From JAUMBM01 sp964441755 (GTDB lineage: Bacteria > Bacteroidota > Bacteroidia > Chitinophagales > Saprospiraceae), in the NCBI GenBank assembly GCA_964441755.1, contig CAYTVG010000004.1, forward strand, positions 124,001 through 188,000: a stretch of DNA of 64,000 bases, read 5' to 3'. Positions 61,418 to 64,000 of the stretch are shown piece after piece. The translations under genes and the position numbers were made by a program. A model generated the notes under the pieces. It was not told the DNA's origin, did no database searches, and worked only from the letters and a program-made list of their open reading frames with translations. The number at the start of each line of letters is the position of its first letter. Position 1 is the stretch's first letter.

Positions 61418-62386
61418 ATGAGGTATTTTCTTTATTCGTGGCTGATGTTTTCTTTGGCGGGTAGGTTGATGGCACAACCGGTCATCGCTGGTTTTGACGA
61501 GATAGAAATCCCCGCCGCCGGTTATCTCAATAATGCCGGTCCGGCAGGAGCTTTTGTAAGTCAGCAGCTGGCGCTCCCCAATCAGTACAATAGTCAGTTT
61601 GATTTTTGGTCAGGCTGGGCAATCTCGAGGATTACAGACAACCAGACAGCCGGCTTTGGTAATCAGTACAGCGTCATAAGTGGTAGCGGTGCAGAAGGCT
61701 CTGCCAATTATGCGGTCGGCTATTGTTTTGATCCGATCATAGTGAGACTTACGGGCACACAGGCCGGAAGCACCGTCGAGGGATTGTCTGTCAACAATAG
61801 TACCTATACTTACTTCAGCATGCGCGATGGCGATGCCTTCTCGAAAAGATTTGGTGGGGTTAGTGGCAATGATCCCGACTATCTGTTGCTCAGCATTCGC
61901 GCCTACTACCAGGGGCTGCTCAGCCCCGACAGTGCAACCATCTACCTCGCAGATTATCGGTTTGCTGATAACCAACTCGACTATATTCTTGACGAGTGGA
62001 CATTTGTAGATCTCTCCGCCCTGGGCAACGCCGACAGCCTGCAGTTTAGGCTCACTTCCACCGACATCGGCGTTTTTGGAATGAATACCCCCGCCTATTT
62101 TTGTATCGATAATGTCAGGCTGAGCCCCCTCAGCACAACAGAGACGTTATCAGCTTCTGCACCCATCGCAAAGGTATGGCCCAATCCTGCTGCCCATGAA
62201 TTATATATCGACACCCCGGAAGCGGGCGTGTTGCTGCTTTGGAACAGCAGCGGACAGCTATTGAGGCAACAACAGATTGTCGGTCCGCTAACCACACTGG
62301 ATATCTCCCTCTTACCAACAGGTAACTACCGGCTGCAGTCTGTCTCTGCAGTTGGTTCCCGAATTGGCACCTTTATTAAATGGTAA
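61418..62386 (+). CDS. DUF4465 protein with T9SS sorting domain, B12 locus
   Basis: A 322-residue secreted protein (start at 61418; signal peptide ending RLMAQ). The DUF4465 domain covers about residues 25-235: GFDEIEIPAAGYLNNAG, FWSGWAISRITDNQTAGFGNQYSVISGSG, SMRDGDAFSKRFGG and TFVDLSALGNADSLQFRLTSTD. A T9SS sorting domain follows (WPNPAAHELYID ... LPTGNYRL). It is 41 bases after the riboswitch-controlled receptor, so it is probably co-regulated by cobalamin. I recall DUF4465 proteins in Bacteroidota B12 loci, and surface B12-binding proteins such as BtuG and BtuH from gut Bacteroides; homology to either could not be checked. A surface B12-capture role is inferred. Confidence 0.85.
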   Translation: MRYFLYSWLMFSLAGRLMAQPVIAGFDEIEIPAAGYLNNAGPAGAFVSQQLALPNQYNSQFDFWSGWAISRITDNQTAGFGNQYSVISGSGAEGSANYAVGYCFDPIIVRLTGTQAGSTVEGLSVNNSTYTYFSMRDGDAFSKRFGGVSGNDPDYLLLSIRAYYQGLLSPDSATIYLADYRFADNQLDYILDEWTFVDLSALGNADSLQFRLTSTDIGVFGMNTPAYFCIDNVRLSPLSTTETLSASAPIAKVWPNPAAHELYIDTPEAGVLLLWNSSGQLLRQQQIVGPLTTLDISLLPTGNYRLQSVSAVGSRIGTFIKW

Positions 62387-62438
62387 CATAAAAAAGCACC
62401 TTTGGGCAGCCATGGCTGCCCAAAGGTGCTTTTTTATG
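62387..62438. terminator. 52-bp palindromic terminator between DUF4465 and OmpH genes
   Basis: A perfect 25-bp inverted repeat around AT, with A tracts on the left and T tracts on the right, so it functions in both directions. It lies between convergent genes. Confidence 0.85.
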
Positions 62439-62490
62439 CAAAAAGTCTATTGCTGGTTTTTCAAAAAAACCACAATAAACGGCTGGCTAC

Positions 62491-63006
62491 TTATTCCGGC
62501 AGGCCCAGCTGCTTTTTCACCAACGGAAGAATATTCTCTGTTTCCACCGCAAACAAGATAGCGTTGAATGTGCTGGTGTCAAACACCATAACATACTGAT
62601 TCGCTTTTGCTACCTGATCAATCGCAGCACGCGCCTTTGTGATAATGGGTCCGAGCAGCTCATTACGCCTTTGATTGATCATATTTTCGAGTTTCTGCTC
62701 GTAGTCGAGAATCTCCTGCTGTTGTTTCTCCAGCTCCTGCTGCTTTTGCTGCTGTTGAAGAGGCGTAAGCTCTCCGCCCTGTGCAAGGCGGGCAAAATCT
62801 GTATAATTGGTTTCAAATCTGGCTACCATTGCCTGTCCCTCAGTCATCAACTGCTTTTGGTAGGCTTCCAAGGAAGCCTCTGCACCCTTGGTGTCGGGCA
62901 TTACGCTCAGCAGTTCTCCAAAATTGAGGTGGCCATAGCGGTTCTGGGCAGTCAGTGAAAGAACTGCACTACCCAGGAGGACAAAAATTAGAGTGAAACG
63001 CTTCAT
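62491..63006 (-). CDS. OmpH/Skp family periplasmic chaperone
   Basis: A 171-residue protein with a signal peptide ending LTAQN (about residue 21). A long charged coiled coil (about 60-130, QQQQKQQELEKQQQEILDYEQ) lies between the GHLNFGELLSVMPDTKGAE opening and the C-terminal core (AIDQVAKANQYVMVFDTST). Skp escorts outer-membrane proteins through the periplasm. Length and layout are standard. A consensus -7 box lies at 63042-63049. Confidence 0.9.
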   Translation of the reverse strand: MKRFTLIFVLLGSAVLSLTAQNRYGHLNFGELLSVMPDTKGAEASLEAYQKQLMTEGQAMVARFETNYTDFARLAQGGELTPLQQQQKQQELEKQQQEILDYEQKLENMINQRRNELLGPIITKARAAIDQVAKANQYVMVFDTSTFNAILFAVETENILPLVKKQLGLPE

Positions 63007-63041
63007 GAAGAAGTTAAATAAGTAGGTAATCGAATATTTCG

Positions 63042-63049
63042 CAAAGATA
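63042..63049 (-). promoter_or_regulatory. -7 box of the OmpH gene
   Basis: TATCTTTG on the minus strand is an exact match to TAnnTTTG. The transcript start near 63036 leaves a leader of about 30 nt. Confidence 0.55.
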
Positions 63050-63115
63050 AGCGGTTTCGCGAAACGAAGGCTGCCGCTTGCCTATAATACGATCTAAGCT
63101 TCTTTTTATTGTAAC

Positions 63116-64000
63116 CTAATGGGCAGCGCCTCCCAAACCTGCCACAGATACATCTCGCTTGTGCTGGTATCTGATTAGCAGGACACTTACAGCTGCCAGC
63201 AGCATCAGTATACCCGCCAGCCGAAGTGCATTTACAGGGTTGTTGCCCAGCCAGGTTTCGTAATACAGGGGGATGGTAAAGGTCTCTATGAGCATAGGAA
63301 TCACAATAAACATATTAAAAATACCCATATATACCCCGGTTCTTTCCGGCGGAATGCTGCCGGCCAACATGATGTAGGGATTACCCATCATACTGGCCCA
63401 ACAGAGCCCTATTCCAATCATGGGTATGAAGAGCAGTTGTTCTGACTGTAGCATCGGTATTGCCAACATACTTAGCCCCGCAAGGAATAGTGCAACTCCA
63501 TGAATACCCTTAGGCCCGTATTTTCGAGCCAACCAGGCAAGCCCAAAGGCGGAGACAAATGCTACTGCATTGTAGAAAGCTCCCAAAGGTCCCACCAACA
63601 ACTCAGCTTTTCTAAAGAAAGGACTTGCTGCATCAACTGTGTCATATAAGGACTTGGAAAGGGCTTTGGCAATGTATTGCCAGTAAATAAACATGGCATA
63701 CCAACTGAATAACATCATGGGGCCCATGAGTTTCATCGTGAGGGGCATGGTCTTGATGGCATGCCCAATCTCCGAAAAGGTAGCTGCTAAGCCCTTGGGG
63801 GCCCGTCGAATTGCTTCCAGCTCTTCCTGACTCAGTGGATTTTCAGGGGTTTTGTATACTGACCAAAGGATTGAACCGACAGAGATGACAGCACCAATCA
63901 GGAAAGCGATGAGGGTGGTTGTTGGTATATGGCCAAATTTATCAGCTTCGCTGAAGGCGAAAAAATTGATCAGCAGGAAGGGTGTGAGATAGGAAAGTGT
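63116..64000 (-). CDS. MFS transporter, SLC45-like, truncated at the window edge
   Basis: The C-terminal 294 residues of a major facilitator transporter; the 5' end is cut by the right edge of the window. Reading in from 64000 gives an open frame: TLSYLTPFLLINFFAFSEAD, GHIPTTTLIAFLIGAVISVG, a cytoplasmic loop with NPLSQEELEAIRRAPKGLAA, then six further membrane segments (MMLFSWYAMFIYWQYIAKAL, NAVAFVSAFGLAWLARKYGP). The last loop AGSIPPERTGVYMGIFN fits the SLC45/sucrose-type family. The substrate may be a sugar, but this is only a family guess. The C-terminus is RYQHKRDVSVAGLGGAAH. Confidence 0.85.
   Translation of the reverse strand, partial: TLSYLTPFLLINFFAFSEADKFGHIPTTTLIAFLIGAVISVGSILWSVYKTPENPLSQEELEAIRRAPKGLAATFSEIGHAIKTMPLTMKLMGPMMLFSWYAMFIYWQYIAKALSKSLYDTVDAASPFFRKAELLVGPLGAFYNAVAFVSAFGLAWLARKYGPKGIHGVALFLAGLSMLAIPMLQSEQLLFIPMIGIGLCWASMMGNPYIMLAGSIPPERTGVYMGIFNMFIVIPMLIETFTIPLYYETWLGNNPVNALRLAGILMLLAAVSVLLIRYQHKRDVSVAGLGGAAH

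Overview
The window reads as a chromosome segment of a Bacteroidota bacterium, probably from the Saprospiria. Several exported proteins end in type IX secretion (T9SS) sorting domains. Many genes are preceded by the Bacteroidota -7 box TAnnTTTG. Gene clusters typical of the phylum are present: HU - TPR protein - tiny mS38-like ribosomal protein - RNase G; pheT - coiled-coil protein - zapA - rny; yicC - gmk. DUF2723, DUF4465 and DUF4834-type proteins fit the same assignment. No T9SS machinery, rRNA, tRNA or CRISPR array was seen.

Layout. 1-9 kb: a DUF2723 membrane protein, ribose-5-phosphate isomerase B, an M28 peptidase, then a convergent large outer-membrane protein. 9-13.3 kb: a UvrD/PcrA helicase and a large conserved protein of unknown function, both on the minus strand. 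13.3-21.3 kb: the accessory part, with two near-identical modular T9SS-exported proteins bracketing two decayed IS66 transposase copies. 21.7-33.7 kb: core genes (apaG, gmk, yicC; HU, TPR, mS38-like, rng; DUF1232; pheT, zapA, rny; a DUF481 protein). 34-45 kb: a T9SS subtilase, an ECF sigma factor with a small downstream protein, an HD-like protein, an HtrA protease, a 1168-residue propeller/barrel protein, a metallo-hydrolase and a tocopherol-cyclase-like protein. 45-56 kb: aconitase, a second T9SS subtilase with FN3 domains, a lipoprotein cytochrome c, an M16 protease, methylmalonyl-CoA mutase and an acetyltransferase. 57-64 kb: a pseudouridine synthase, a small membrane protein, a DUF3089 lipoprotein, a cobalamin riboswitch controlling a TonB receptor and a DUF4465 T9SS protein, a Skp/OmpH chaperone, and an MFS transporter running off the right edge.

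How the parts relate. The riboswitch - receptor - DUF4465 locus looks like a vitamin B12 uptake unit, and the B12-dependent methylmalonyl-CoA mutase lies only about 4 kb upstream of it. Aconitase and the mutase fit a TCA/propionate metabolism. The subtilases, M28 and M16 peptidases and T9SS modular proteins suggest a protein-degrading, surface-active lifestyle.

The observations most worth following are the twin modular genes (an exchanged module, identical mature regions, divergent signal peptides), the B12 locus with a possible start-codon switch and a T9SS-routed candidate B12-binding protein, and a short intergenic element with inverted ends seen twice, with weaker relatives. All family assignments come from reading the translated sequence; no database search was possible.
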